Assembly (NCBI GenBank): GCA_002238485.1
Contig: MPMG01000001.1
Span: 496,001-560,000, forward strand
Length of the DNA stretch: 64,000 nucleotides
From: Chloroflexi bacterium bin20
Lineage (GTDB): Bacteria > Chloroflexota > Anaerolineae > Aggregatilineales > Phototrophicaceae
Direction: 5' to 3'
The notes beneath the pieces are model-generated. The model was not told the origin of the DNA. It saw only the letters and a list, made by a program, of their open reading frames with translations, and made no database searches. Positions 43,196-51,134 of the stretch are shown one piece after another; positions within the stretch are counted from its first letter, which is position 1; every line of letters begins with the position of its first letter. The translations under genes were made by a program, and so were the position numbers.

Positions 43196-45844
43196 TTAGC
43201 ACTCCCCGAGCGAGGCCAGACGTTCGTCGAGCTGGGCCAGCGCCGCCAGCTGATCGCGCAGGCGGTCGCGTTCGCGCTGGACGACATCGGGGCGGGCGCG
43301 CGCCACAAAGTTCTCGTTGGCCAGCATTTTCTGAGTTCGCTCGAGCTGGACGCTGAGTTTGCCGCGTTCGTCTTGAAGGCGCTGGCACTCGGCTTCGAGG
43401 TCCAGCAAGCCCTCCAGCGGCAGGAAAATGCTCAATTCGCCCGCTACGATGCCGGCGCAATTTGCTGGGTCGCCGGCATCGGCAGGCAGCAGCGACAAAT
43501 CCGACACATTGCACAGGCGTGACAAGATATGCGCATTCTCCGCCAATGCCAGCGTCGATTCGTCTTGCTTTGCCAGCGCCGTTATCCGTTTGCCGGGGTC
43601 GACCTTGTATTCGCCACGCGCATTGCGGATCTCGCGCACCAGCTCGAGATACAAGTGCATCTGCGCCTCGGCCTCATCGTCAATCAGCGCTTCGTCGGCT
43701 CTTGGCCATTGCGCCATGATCAGCGCATCGCCATCGTGCGGGATATAGCGCCAGGCTTCTTCTGTCATGAAGGGCATGAAAGGGTGCAACAGGCGCAGGC
43801 AGGCGTCTTGGACGGCAACCAGCACACGGCGAGTCGCCTCTTGTTCGCCTTTTGTCCCGTGATACAGCGCTTGCTTGCTGATTTCGAGATAGAAGGGCGC
43901 GCATTCATCCCACATGAAAGCCAGGATCTGGCTGCCAGCCTCGCCATACTGGTAGATATCAAAGAGGTACTGGACATTGGCGACGAGGCGCTGCAAGCGG
44001 CTGACGATCCAGCGAGAGGGCAGGTCTAGCTCTGCGCGCGGCGGCAGACCCAGCTCCAGCCCGCCATCCAGGTTCCTATTGATGAAGCTGGTCATCTGCC
44101 AGACTTTGTTCACGAAGCGGAAGCTGTGATCGAGGCGCGTGGGATCCAGGTGACAGTCGTTGCCGGGCGTGCCGCTGGTGATGAGCGTGAAACGTAGCGG
44201 ATCAGCGCCATGCTGGTCGACCACAGTCAACGGGTCGATCGCATTGCCCAGGGTCTTGCTGAATTTCTTGCCGCCTTCTGCGCGCACCAACCCGTGCAGG
44301 TAGACGGTGTGGAAGGGCGGTGTATCGGTGAACCACAAGCCCATCATGATCATGCGCGCCACCCAAAAGAAGAGGATGTCGTGCCCGGTTTCCATAACTT
44401 GCGTCGGATAAAAGCGGGCCAGATCGGCTGTTTGCTGGGGCCAGCCCAAGGTGCTGAAGGGCCACAAGCCGCTGCTGAACCAGGTATCGAGCACATCGCG
44501 CTCCATCACCCAGCCAGCGCCGCGCGGCGCATCCCGCCCGACATAGATTTCGCCATGCGGATCGCCGTCTCTTTCGCGATACCAAGCGGGGATGCGATGC
44601 CCCCACCACAACTGCCGGCTGATGCACCAGTCCTGGATATTTTCCAACCAGTGGAAATAGACTTTTTCAAAGCGCTCGGGCACGATCTTGATGCGTCCAT
44701 CGCGCACAGCGGCCAGCGCTTTTTCTGCCAGCGGCTGGATGCGCACAAACCACTGCTCGCTGATCATGGGTTCGACCACTTCGCCACCGCGTTGGCTGCG
44801 GGGGATGCGCGTCAGATACGCTTCGGTTTTGACGGTCAAGCCAGCCGCCTGCATATCGCTCCACAGCCGCTGGCGACATTCGTAGCGATCCAAGCCTGCG
44901 TAGGCGCCGGCCTGGCTGTTCATGCTGGCGTCTTTGTTGAGCACATTGACCAGCGCCAGCTTGTGCTTTTGCGCCAGTTCATAATCGTTGAAATCGTGGG
45001 CGGGCGTCACTTTCAGCGCGCCGCCGCCGAAATCGCGGTCGACATAGTCATCGGCGATAACAGGAATGCGCCGTCCCAGCATGGGCACCAGCGCATGCGT
45101 CCCGATCAGATCTTGATAGCGCTCGTCGTCCGGGTGTACGGCGACGGCTGTATCGCCCAGGATGGTCTCTGGGCGCGTGGTGGCCACTGGCAGATGCGCG
45201 CCGTTTTCCAACGGATACCTGAATGTGTACAGTGTGACTTCTTCTTCGCTCATCTCGACTTCCAGGTCGCTGACGGCGGTTTGCAAGCCCGGGCTCCAGT
45301 TGACCAGGCGCGGTCCGCGATAAATCAGCCCTTGTTCCCAGAGTGTGATGAAGGCTTGCCGCACGGCTGTCGACAAACCGTCGTCCAGGGTGAAGCGCTC
45401 GCGGCTCCAATCGCAACTTGCGCCCAGCCGCCGCAACTGACTGGTGATTGCGCCCCCTTGTTCTTCTTTGTATTGCCAGGTGCGCGCCAAGAATTCTTCA
45501 TAGCCGACTTCTTCACGGCTGCGACCTTCGTCGCGCAGCAGCTTCTCTACTTGCAATTGAGTGGCGATACCGGCGTGATCGGCGCCGGGCAGCCACAATG
45601 CCGCTTTGCCGCGCATCCGTTCATAGCGGATCATCAGATCTTCCAGCGCCGTGAAAAGCGCGTGCCCGATATGCAGGCTGCCGGTGACATTGGGCGGCGG
45701 CATGCTGATGACAAAAGGCTCGGCATCGTCCCCGGCGACTTCGGGCTGGAAGTAGCCGCTGGCTTCCCAATGGGCATAGATGCGCGCCTCGGCTTCGGCA
45801 AAGTCGAAATTGCGCGGCATGCCGGTCTCTGCTTTCGCTTTCAT
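43196..45844 (-). CDS. valS: Valyl-tRNA synthetase
   Basis: The 882-residue class I synthetase has the HIGH motif as HIGHALF near 58, editing-domain motifs (TTRPETILGDTAV), KMSKS as KFSKTLG, an anticodon-binding domain, and a C-terminal coiled coil (LEAECQRLQDERGKLSVQLERTQ). I start at ATG 45844 (MKAKAETGMPRNFDF) with AAAGGGA and GGAGG upstream; the frame extends into the T-box leader to 45946, which I reject. Expression is probably controlled by the T-box just upstream. Confidence 0.96.
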   Translation of the reverse strand: MKAKAETGMPRNFDFAEAEARIYAHWEASGYFQPEVAGDDAEPFVISMPPPNVTGSLHIGHALFTALEDLMIRYERMRGKAALWLPGADHAGIATQLQVEKLLRDEGRSREEVGYEEFLARTWQYKEEQGGAITSQLRRLGASCDWSRERFTLDDGLSTAVRQAFITLWEQGLIYRGPRLVNWSPGLQTAVSDLEVEMSEEEVTLYTFRYPLENGAHLPVATTRPETILGDTAVAVHPDDERYQDLIGTHALVPMLGRRIPVIADDYVDRDFGGGALKVTPAHDFNDYELAQKHKLALVNVLNKDASMNSQAGAYAGLDRYECRQRLWSDMQAAGLTVKTEAYLTRIPRSQRGGEVVEPMISEQWFVRIQPLAEKALAAVRDGRIKIVPERFEKVYFHWLENIQDWCISRQLWWGHRIPAWYRERDGDPHGEIYVGRDAPRGAGWVMERDVLDTWFSSGLWPFSTLGWPQQTADLARFYPTQVMETGHDILFFWVARMIMMGLWFTDTPPFHTVYLHGLVRAEGGKKFSKTLGNAIDPLTVVDQHGADPLRFTLITSGTPGNDCHLDPTRLDHSFRFVNKVWQMTSFINRNLDGGLELGLPPRAELDLPSRWIVSRLQRLVANVQYLFDIYQYGEAGSQILAFMWDECAPFYLEISKQALYHGTKGEQEATRRVLVAVQDACLRLLHPFMPFMTEEAWRYIPHDGDALIMAQWPRADEALIDDEAEAQMHLYLELVREIRNARGEYKVDPGKRITALAKQDESTLALAENAHILSRLCNVSDLSLLPADAGDPANCAGIVAGELSIFLPLEGLLDLEAECQRLQDERGKLSVQLERTQKMLANENFVARARPDVVQRERDRLRDQLAALAQLDERLASLGEC

Positions 45845-45870
45845 CTGGCTGTCCCTTTCCCCTCCAGCGC

Positions 45871-45913
45871 CAAAACAAAACGCCTTCCATCCCAAACCAA
45901 GGACGAAAGGCGT
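45871..45913 (-). terminator. T-box intrinsic terminator
   Basis: Arms 45901-45913 and 45880-45892 form a 13-bp stem with two G-U pairs and an 8-nt loop, followed on the minus strand by TTTGTTTTG. The 5' arm lies directly after the T-box sequence, as required for mutually exclusive antiterminator and terminator folding. Confidence 0.85.
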
Positions 45914-46139
45914 GCTTCCGCGGTACCACCTTGCTTCAGAGGACAACAGTCCCCTGCGCTCGACGCGCCATGACGGGCGCGAACCGGCCCGAGTCTACTG
46001 GCTTGCGCGTTCTTTCGGGCGACTCCCGGGCGACTTTCGGCATCCCTGCGCCAGCGGGCTCTCAGCCAATGATCCGCCTCTCTGTCGCGCCGGCTCTTGC
46101 CTACTCTTCCCGATCATCATCTTTGGCTATTCAATTGTA
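45871..46139 (-). ncRNA. T-box leader of valS
   Basis: On the minus strand AAGGTGGTACCGCGG (45918-45932) matches the T-box consensus. The variable base is U, which would pair with a discriminator A as in tRNA-Val. Upstream, AGAGAGG and GGCTGAGAGCC (the AG-bulge and distal Stem I motifs) are visible. GUC (Val) occurs twice in the expected specifier region (complement of 46032-46034 and 46021-46023, each in AGTCGCCC). A terminator follows. The leader most likely reads through when uncharged tRNA-Val accumulates. The 5' end is approximate. Confidence 0.9.
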
Positions 46140-46147
46140 CGTTCCAA

Positions 46148-46219
46148 GCCACCCATGGGACTTGAACCCATAACCTATCGCTTACGAAGCGATCGCTCTG
46201 CCAATTGAGCTAGGGTGGC
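46148..46219 (-). tRNA. tRNA-Thr (anticodon CGT)
   Basis: A complete cloverleaf of 72 nt folds: acceptor GCCACCC/GGGTGGC, D-arm GCTC/GAGC, anticodon stem ATCGC/GCGAT with loop TTCGTAA, T-arm ATGGG/CCCAT with TTCAAGT. The anticodon CGT reads ACG (Thr). CCA is not encoded. It lies 9 nt before the approximate 5' end of the T-box leader on the same strand, so tRNA-Thr and valS may share a transcript. Confidence 0.97.
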
Positions 46220-46370
46220 GCTTGCCCACAACGCTAGCAAATCCCGCTGCGACAATCAAGACCGAAGTGGCGGCGCAAGCGCGCTCCTCTCACGGTTGTG
46301 GCATGCCAACGAGCCTGTCAATGCGCTATACTATGCACGTGCTTCAATAGGTTGAGGCGACTGCTTGCCC

Positions 46371-48107
46371 ATGCCCATAGCCATACTCGCCGATGACGTA
46401 GTCGATCGTATCGCCGCTGGCGAAGCAGTAGAACGTCCAGCTTCGGCGGTCAAGGAGTTGATCGAAAACGCCATTGACGCCGCTGCGACAGCAGTCCATA
46501 TCGAAACGGAGTCTGGTGGCCGCAAGCTGCTTCGAGTCAGCGACAACGGCACAGGCATCCGCCGCCACGAAATTGAGCTGGCTTTCAAACGACACGCCAC
46601 CAGCAAATTGCGCCACACCGACGAGTTGACAGCCATCCGCACGCTGGGCTTTCGTGGCGAGGCGCTGGCCAGCATCGCCGCGGTCAGCCAGACCACAATC
46701 GTCACCCGTCATCGCGATGAGAAAATGGGCTTGCGAATGCAGTTGGATGCTGGTGTCCTGGGCCGGCAGCAACCGGTGGGCGCGCCAGCTGGCAGCGTCA
46801 TCACGATTGAGAATCTGTTTTTCAATACGCCAGCCCGCTTGAAGTTCTTGAAAACCGACAACACCGAAAAGCGCCACATGTACTGGGTCGTTGCCCGTTA
46901 TGCCCTGGCGTATCCGCAGATCGCATTTGCGCTGCTGAATGACGGGCGCGAACGATTTCGCTCATCGGGCAGCGGGCAGCTGGCAGATGTTGTGGCGCGC
47001 GTCTTTGGCCTCAAGGAATTCAAGCACATGCTGCCTGTGCAAGCCGCCGAGATCCCCCGCATGGGTCGCGTGGCAGTCGGTGTCTGCGGCTATGCGTCGC
47101 TGCCCCAGCTTCACCGCGCCAGCCGCGACCGCATCATCTTCTTCGTCAACGGACGCGCCGTGCAGGACAGCACACTGACGCACGCTGTGACGCAGGCTTA
47201 CGATGGCTTGTTGGGGCCGGGGGCTTTTCCGCTGGCGGCGCTGATGCTGAACGTGTCCCCCGACTTCGTGGATGTCAATGTGCATCCGACCAAAGCCGAA
47301 GTGCGCTTCCGCGACCAACAGGCGGTGTTTTCTGCTGTGCAACGTGCTGTGCGGACGGCATTGCAAGACGCGGCAGAAAAGGCGCCAGATGTTGAAAGCT
47401 GGGCTGCAGCGAGTGTCAACAGCACAGTCAAGGATGTCACAGGCCTCGATGCCAGCTGGCGGCATGCGCTGGCCGAGGACCCATTTGACAGCTATCCACA
47501 GGAAAGCATCCCCGAGCGAGCCGAAGCGCCGCAACAGCCGCGCACTTTGCCGCCCCTGCGTGTATTGGGACAAGCTGGCGCAGCCTACATCATTGCCGAA
47601 GGACCGGCTGGCTTGTACCTGGTCGATCAAAATGCCGCGCATGAACGCCTGCTCTATCAGCAACTGCAGCAGGACCTGGGCAATGGCGGCGTGCCCAGCC
47701 AAGCAGCTGCCGAGAGCCCAAGCTTCGTGCTGGCGCCAGAAGACGCGGCGCTGCTTGCAGACACAGCGCAGATTTTCACCCAGCTGGGCTTTGAGCTGGA
47801 AATCTTTGGACCCAATACGTTTCTGGCGCGTTCTCTGCCGGCCATGCTCTGCGGTCGAGCGGCTGGCGATGTCATCGCGCATATCGTAAACAGCCTGCGT
47901 ACCAGCGACCGCAATGTTCAATGCGCTGCGCTTGCCCTGGCGGCGGCGGCGGCCATCAAACGCGGGCAGATTTTGCAAACAGAAGAAATGCGCGCGCTGA
48001 TTGCCAAATTGGAACGTTGCCCAGAGCCGCACAGCGCTCCCAGCGGCAACAAGACCCTGGTGCATATCACCAGCGAGCAGCTATCTGCTGAATTCCGCCG
48101 CGCCTGA
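46371..48107 (+). CDS. mutL: DNA mismatch repair protein MutL
   Basis: About 578 residues. The N-terminal GHKL ATPase is intact: ENAIDA (Asn-Glu region), DNGTGI, and GFRGEALASIAAV. The linker is Pro-rich and the C-terminal dimerisation domain begins at about 395. Where endonuclease-type MutL has DQHA(x)2E(x)4E, this protein reads DQNAAHERLLYQ, changing His and the last Glu, and the ACR/ACH-like zinc motif appears as an Ala run. The ATG at 46371 gives the usual N-terminus, but GAGG is better placed for the TTG at 46365. A TATACT (46327-46332) lies upstream. It is convergent with the kinase, with a 3-nt gap. Confidence 0.94.
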   Translation: MPIAILADDVVDRIAAGEAVERPASAVKELIENAIDAAATAVHIETESGGRKLLRVSDNGTGIRRHEIELAFKRHATSKLRHTDELTAIRTLGFRGEALASIAAVSQTTIVTRHRDEKMGLRMQLDAGVLGRQQPVGAPAGSVITIENLFFNTPARLKFLKTDNTEKRHMYWVVARYALAYPQIAFALLNDGRERFRSSGSGQLADVVARVFGLKEFKHMLPVQAAEIPRMGRVAVGVCGYASLPQLHRASRDRIIFFVNGRAVQDSTLTHAVTQAYDGLLGPGAFPLAALMLNVSPDFVDVNVHPTKAEVRFRDQQAVFSAVQRAVRTALQDAAEKAPDVESWAAASVNSTVKDVTGLDASWRHALAEDPFDSYPQESIPERAEAPQQPRTLPPLRVLGQAGAAYIIAEGPAGLYLVDQNAAHERLLYQQLQQDLGNGGVPSQAAAESPSFVLAPEDAALLADTAQIFTQLGFELEIFGPNTFLARSLPAMLCGRAAGDVIAHIVNSLRTSDRNVQCAALALAAAAAIKRGQILQTEEMRALIAKLERCPEPHSAPSGNKTLVHITSEQLSAEFRRA

Positions 48108-48110
48108 CAG

Positions 48111-49232
48111 CTAGAGCAGCGGCAGCACCCACAAGATGTAGAGCGGCAGCAAGCTGGCCACCGCCAGGAAGGCCAGCACAACCAGCGCGATCGTAACGAT
48201 ATCCGCGCCATCCTCGCGCGCCTGGCGTTGTGGCACGAAGGGTCCCGTATACCCCCCAGTGGCTTCCACATTGATGCTGCCATCCGTCTGGAAAAAGGGC
48301 GCTGGCGGGCTGGGAATGGTCGGCGCAGGCGGTGTGAGCGCCGGGGCAGGTGCGGGGCTGCTGGCTGCTGGCTGCAGGGCGGCGGTGCGCTGCAGCATGC
48401 CGGCTCGGCTGCGGTCGCGGATCTGGCTGAGGATCTGCCCCAGTTGGTCGGCATGCTGATAGCGATCGTTGGGACGCTTGCTCATCACTTTGAAGATGAC
48501 ACGGCTTAGCTCGGCGGGCAGGTCGGGATTGATGTCGCTGGCGCGAGGCACATCCGCTTTCAAATGCGCCAGCGCCAACTCGCGTTGCGAAGTGCCGATA
48601 TAGGGCAGGCGGCCTGTGAACATCTCGAACAAGACGATGCCGATGGAATAGACATCCGAGGCTGGCGAGGGTTTTTCGCCGCGCGCTTGCTCGGGCGCGA
48701 AGTAATGCGGACTGCCCCAGACCACCTTGCTGCGCGTCTGCGGCATGGTATCTGTATACGCCTGCGCGATTCCAAAGTCGGTCACCTTGACCACGCCTTC
48801 GCGATTGATGAGGATATTCTGCGGTTTGACATCGGCGTGCACCAACTGCGAGCGATGGGCGAAACCCAGCCCGGCGCAAAGTTGAATGGCGTAGTCCAGC
48901 GCTCGGTCGAGTGGCAGGGCGCCGCGCTGCTTAATGAGTTTTTTGAGGTCGCTCCCCGTGATCATTTCCATGACGATGTAATACGTCGCGCCATCGCTGC
49001 CGACATCGTGCACAGTCACAATATTGGGATGCGCCATCTTGGCGATGCTGCGGGCTTCTTGTTGAAACTTGGCCAGAAAAGCCGGATCTTTGGTCAGGTT
49101 GGGGCGCAGGATCTTGATGGCAACGATGCGTCCCAGCGAACGATCAAGCGCGCGATAGATCACCGACATGCCGCCAGAGCCTTGCTGGGCGACCAATTCA
49201 TAACGTTGGTTCAGCAATGTTTCGCCGGGCAT
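48111..49232 (-). CDS. Membrane-anchored Ser/Thr protein kinase, non-RD
   Basis: The 373-residue PknB-type kinase has the glycine loop QGSGGMSVIYR, VAIKILRP (Lys about 42), catalytic loop VHADVKPQNILI (Asp kept but Arg before it replaced by Ala) and DFGIA. After the kinase domain (to about 265) comes a Pro/Ala linker, then one or two TM segments at the C-terminus (about 344-372). There is no PASTA or other sensor domain. AGGAGG lies 8 nt before the ATG at 49232; the GTG at 49241 would abut it, so ATG is chosen. Substrates are unknown. Confidence 0.88.
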   Translation of the reverse strand: MPGETLLNQRYELVAQQGSGGMSVIYRALDRSLGRIVAIKILRPNLTKDPAFLAKFQQEARSIAKMAHPNIVTVHDVGSDGATYYIVMEMITGSDLKKLIKQRGALPLDRALDYAIQLCAGLGFAHRSQLVHADVKPQNILINREGVVKVTDFGIAQAYTDTMPQTRSKVVWGSPHYFAPEQARGEKPSPASDVYSIGIVLFEMFTGRLPYIGTSQRELALAHLKADVPRASDINPDLPAELSRVIFKVMSKRPNDRYQHADQLGQILSQIRDRSRAGMLQRTAALQPAASSPAPAPALTPPAPTIPSPPAPFFQTDGSINVEATGGYTGPFVPQRQAREDGADIVTIALVVLAFLAVASLLPLYILWVLPLL

Positions 49233-49237
49233 CCTTG

Positions 49238-49411
49238 TCACCTCCTGTGCTCTGCAGACCGCGGCGCAAGCGGATGAACCAGTTGCAGGGCGCTGCGGGC
49301 ACGCGCTGGCGGCCCGGCATGGTCGCGTCCCCGCGCTTGTCTTGACAGCGGGGCAGATGGCGCGAGCGCCGATTGTTGCTTGGCTTCCAGCGTTTGGCGA
49401 ATGGACGGCAT
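49238..49411 (-). CDS. Possible 57-residue small protein upstream of the kinase
   Basis: The ATG at 49411 has AAAGGAG 5 nt upstream. The frame ends in a TGA that overlaps the kinase ribosome site (AGGAGGTGA), a layout typical of translational coupling. The peptide is rich in Arg, Ala, Pro and Gln, with no TM helix or known motif. GC-rich sequence makes chance frames common, so it is a candidate only. Confidence 0.4.
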   Translation of the reverse strand: MPSIRQTLEAKQQSALAPSAPLSRQARGRDHAGPPARARSALQLVHPLAPRSAEHRR

Positions 49412-49462
49412 CGGCACTCCTTTACAACCTCCATTGTAATATGAATTGTGGAATGTGGAATG

Positions 49463-49495
49463 CGATTCGCCGATTGCGCTGAATTGGGCGAATCG
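49463..49495. promoter_or_regulatory. Inverted repeat beside the sugar-operon promoter
   Basis: CGATTCGCC (49463-49471) and GGCGAATCG (49487-49495) form a perfect 9-bp inverted repeat with a 15-nt centre, ending two bases before the -35 TTGACA. It could be a repressor or activator operator. No regulator gene adjoins it. A second 8-bp inverted repeat, GAAAGTTC...GAACTTTC, lies about 40 nt downstream in the leader. Confidence 0.45.
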
Positions 49496-49496
49496 T

Positions 49497-49525
49497 TTGA
49501 CAAGCCCGCGCGGCTGTGTTCCAAT
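49497..49525 (+). promoter_or_regulatory. Promoter of the sugar ABC operon
   Basis: A perfect TTGACA (49497-49502) and TCCAAT (49520-49525) are 17 bp apart. The leader to the ATG at 49775 would be about 240 nt and shows no known riboswitch. Apart from this, the inverted repeats and the small minus-strand frame, the 540-bp gap holds nothing I recognise. Confidence 0.5.
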
Positions 49526-49774
49526 CCAGTTGTAGAAAGTTCAATTATGGAAATAGCTTTTGCAGAACTTTCCGCTTCTTTCCCGAGTATGCCATACGCC
49601 TGGCGCTGTGCCGCTCCGATTCTCGCAGTCGCTTGACTGTGTTGGGCGCTGCTGCATTTGCCTCATGCCGAAAGGACAGCCTATGTCTTGACTCTCGCTG
49701 CAACATGCGGGGCGAGCCTTGCCTTGCGCATCAATCAGACAGTGACGCACATGAATATTGAGGAGAATCGCAAA

Positions 49775-51019
49775 ATGAAACGCTATCTGCTTGCTGTATT
49801 GATGATCTTGCTGCTGGTAGCAGGGGGCGCGGCATCCGCCCAAGATGTCACGCTAGAATTCCAGCAATGGTGGGAGCCGGAATTGCCGGAAGGCGCATTC
49901 CGCGCCATTTTGGACGATTTTGAAGCTGCCAACCCGGGCATCAAAGTAGTAACGATCAGCGGACCTTACTTGACCACGAAAGACCAGATCATCGCCAGCG
50001 CAGCGACGGGCACGATGGCTGATGTCGTCGGCTTGGATGGCGCCTGGGTCAACGTCTTGTGGAAGCAGGGCGCGCTAGCAAGTCTGTCTGCGGTCATGAT
50101 GGAAGCTGGCTTTGATGACAGCGAGTTGGCGGCGCAGATTCAGCTCGCCGGGGAGACCTACATGATCCCCATCGCCAACTTCATCTACCCGGTCTTCGTC
50201 AATTTGGACATGTTGGCAGCAGCCGGCATTGATCCGCCGTCGACGCGCGCAGAATTCGCCGCGGCAGCAGCCGCCTTGACCGATCCAGACAACAATGTCT
50301 CTGGCTGGGCGCAGCCGCTTTCGCTGGAACAGCCCAACGGCATCCAGAATGACACGATGTCCTGGCTTTGGGCGAGCGGCGGCAGCATGCTCGATGACAT
50401 GGGTCAGCCCAACCTGGTTGGCAACGAAGCGCTGGCTGAGACGATGGAGTTCATCAAGAGCTTGCACGACGCCGGCGTTGTCGCGCCTGGCGCCTTCTCG
50501 ATGAAGGAGAATGAGAAGGTCGAAGAGTTCGTCAACGAACGCGTCGCCATGATCATCAACACGCTTGCTCACTTCACGCTGATCCGCGAGCGCAACCCAG
50601 ACCTGAACTTCGACATCACCGCGCTGCCGGCTGCCGAGGGCTACGATGGACCGCGCGGCCTGCCCTATGCCTCTTGGGGCATCGGCATCGGCGCCAACAC
50701 CGAGCACACTGCCGAAGCCTGGAAGCTGATCGAATACCTAGTCAGCGTTGAAGGCAACTCCAAATTGACCTCGATCGCAAATGCCTTCCCCGGCAATGTC
50801 AACGCGACGCCAGACTTCATCACCACCGATCCGCTCTTCGAGACAGCCTTCGCCATCTTCCAGGAAGGCTATCTGGCGAATGAGTTCACCGGGCTGCCGG
50901 CCGCGGAAGAGTTGATGCGTCAATTCGACGAGCCCTTCCAATTCTATCTGGAAGGCGATATCGACCTTGATGAATTCCTGGAAATCGCACAAGAAGAGTG
51001 GGAAGCTATATTCGAGTAG
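49775..51019 (+). CDS. Carbohydrate ABC transporter solute-binding protein
   Basis: The 414-residue family 1 solute-binding protein has a signal peptide (about 1-22, ending ASAQD). Typical sugar-SBP phrases follow: LEFQQWWEPE, FEAANPGIKV, TGTMADVVGLDG and GIQNDTMSWLWASGGSM. No lipobox Cys is seen. GAGGAG lies about 9 nt before the ATG at 49775; the frame extends back to 49658 but that part is not family-like. It heads an operon with two permeases, an aldolase and a sugar kinase. Confidence 0.92.
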   Translation: MKRYLLAVLMILLLVAGGAASAQDVTLEFQQWWEPELPEGAFRAILDDFEAANPGIKVVTISGPYLTTKDQIIASAATGTMADVVGLDGAWVNVLWKQGALASLSAVMMEAGFDDSELAAQIQLAGETYMIPIANFIYPVFVNLDMLAAAGIDPPSTRAEFAAAAAALTDPDNNVSGWAQPLSLEQPNGIQNDTMSWLWASGGSMLDDMGQPNLVGNEALAETMEFIKSLHDAGVVAPGAFSMKENEKVEEFVNERVAMIINTLAHFTLIRERNPDLNFDITALPAAEGYDGPRGLPYASWGIGIGANTEHTAEAWKLIEYLVSVEGNSKLTSIANAFPGNVNATPDFITTDPLFETAFAIFQEGYLANEFTGLPAAEELMRQFDEPFQFYLEGDIDLDEFLEIAQEEWEAIFE

Positions 51020-51034
51020 GAGTTCCCACCCCAC

Positions 51035-51117
51035 CCAAGGTCTCTCCCACAATCTAGGGAGGGACTTGGTCGTCTAGTGATTCCCCTTCCCTCCTTTGTG
51101 GGGGAGGGGCTAGGGGA
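51035..51117. repeat. GC-rich double hairpin between solute-binding protein and permease
   Basis: CCAAGGTCTCTCCC (51035-51048) pairs with GGGAGGGACTTGG (51057-51069), 13 pairs and one bulge. A second hairpin, CCCCTTCCCTCC with GGGGAGGGGCTAGGGG (about 51083-51116), ends at the next gene's upstream start. Such C/G-run elements recur in Chloroflexota intergenic DNA, and a related one is at 58234. It may attenuate transcription so that the binding protein exceeds the permeases. Confidence 0.6.
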
Positions 51118-51134
51118 TGGGGGCAGGCATAGAT

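Noticed and set aside
45845..45946. N-terminal extension of valS
   Set aside because: It would translate the T-box core and terminator; the ATG at 45844 has a good ribosome site and the family-like N-terminus.
44210..45973. 587-codon plus-strand open frame
   Set aside because: Antisense to valS and running into the T-box leader.
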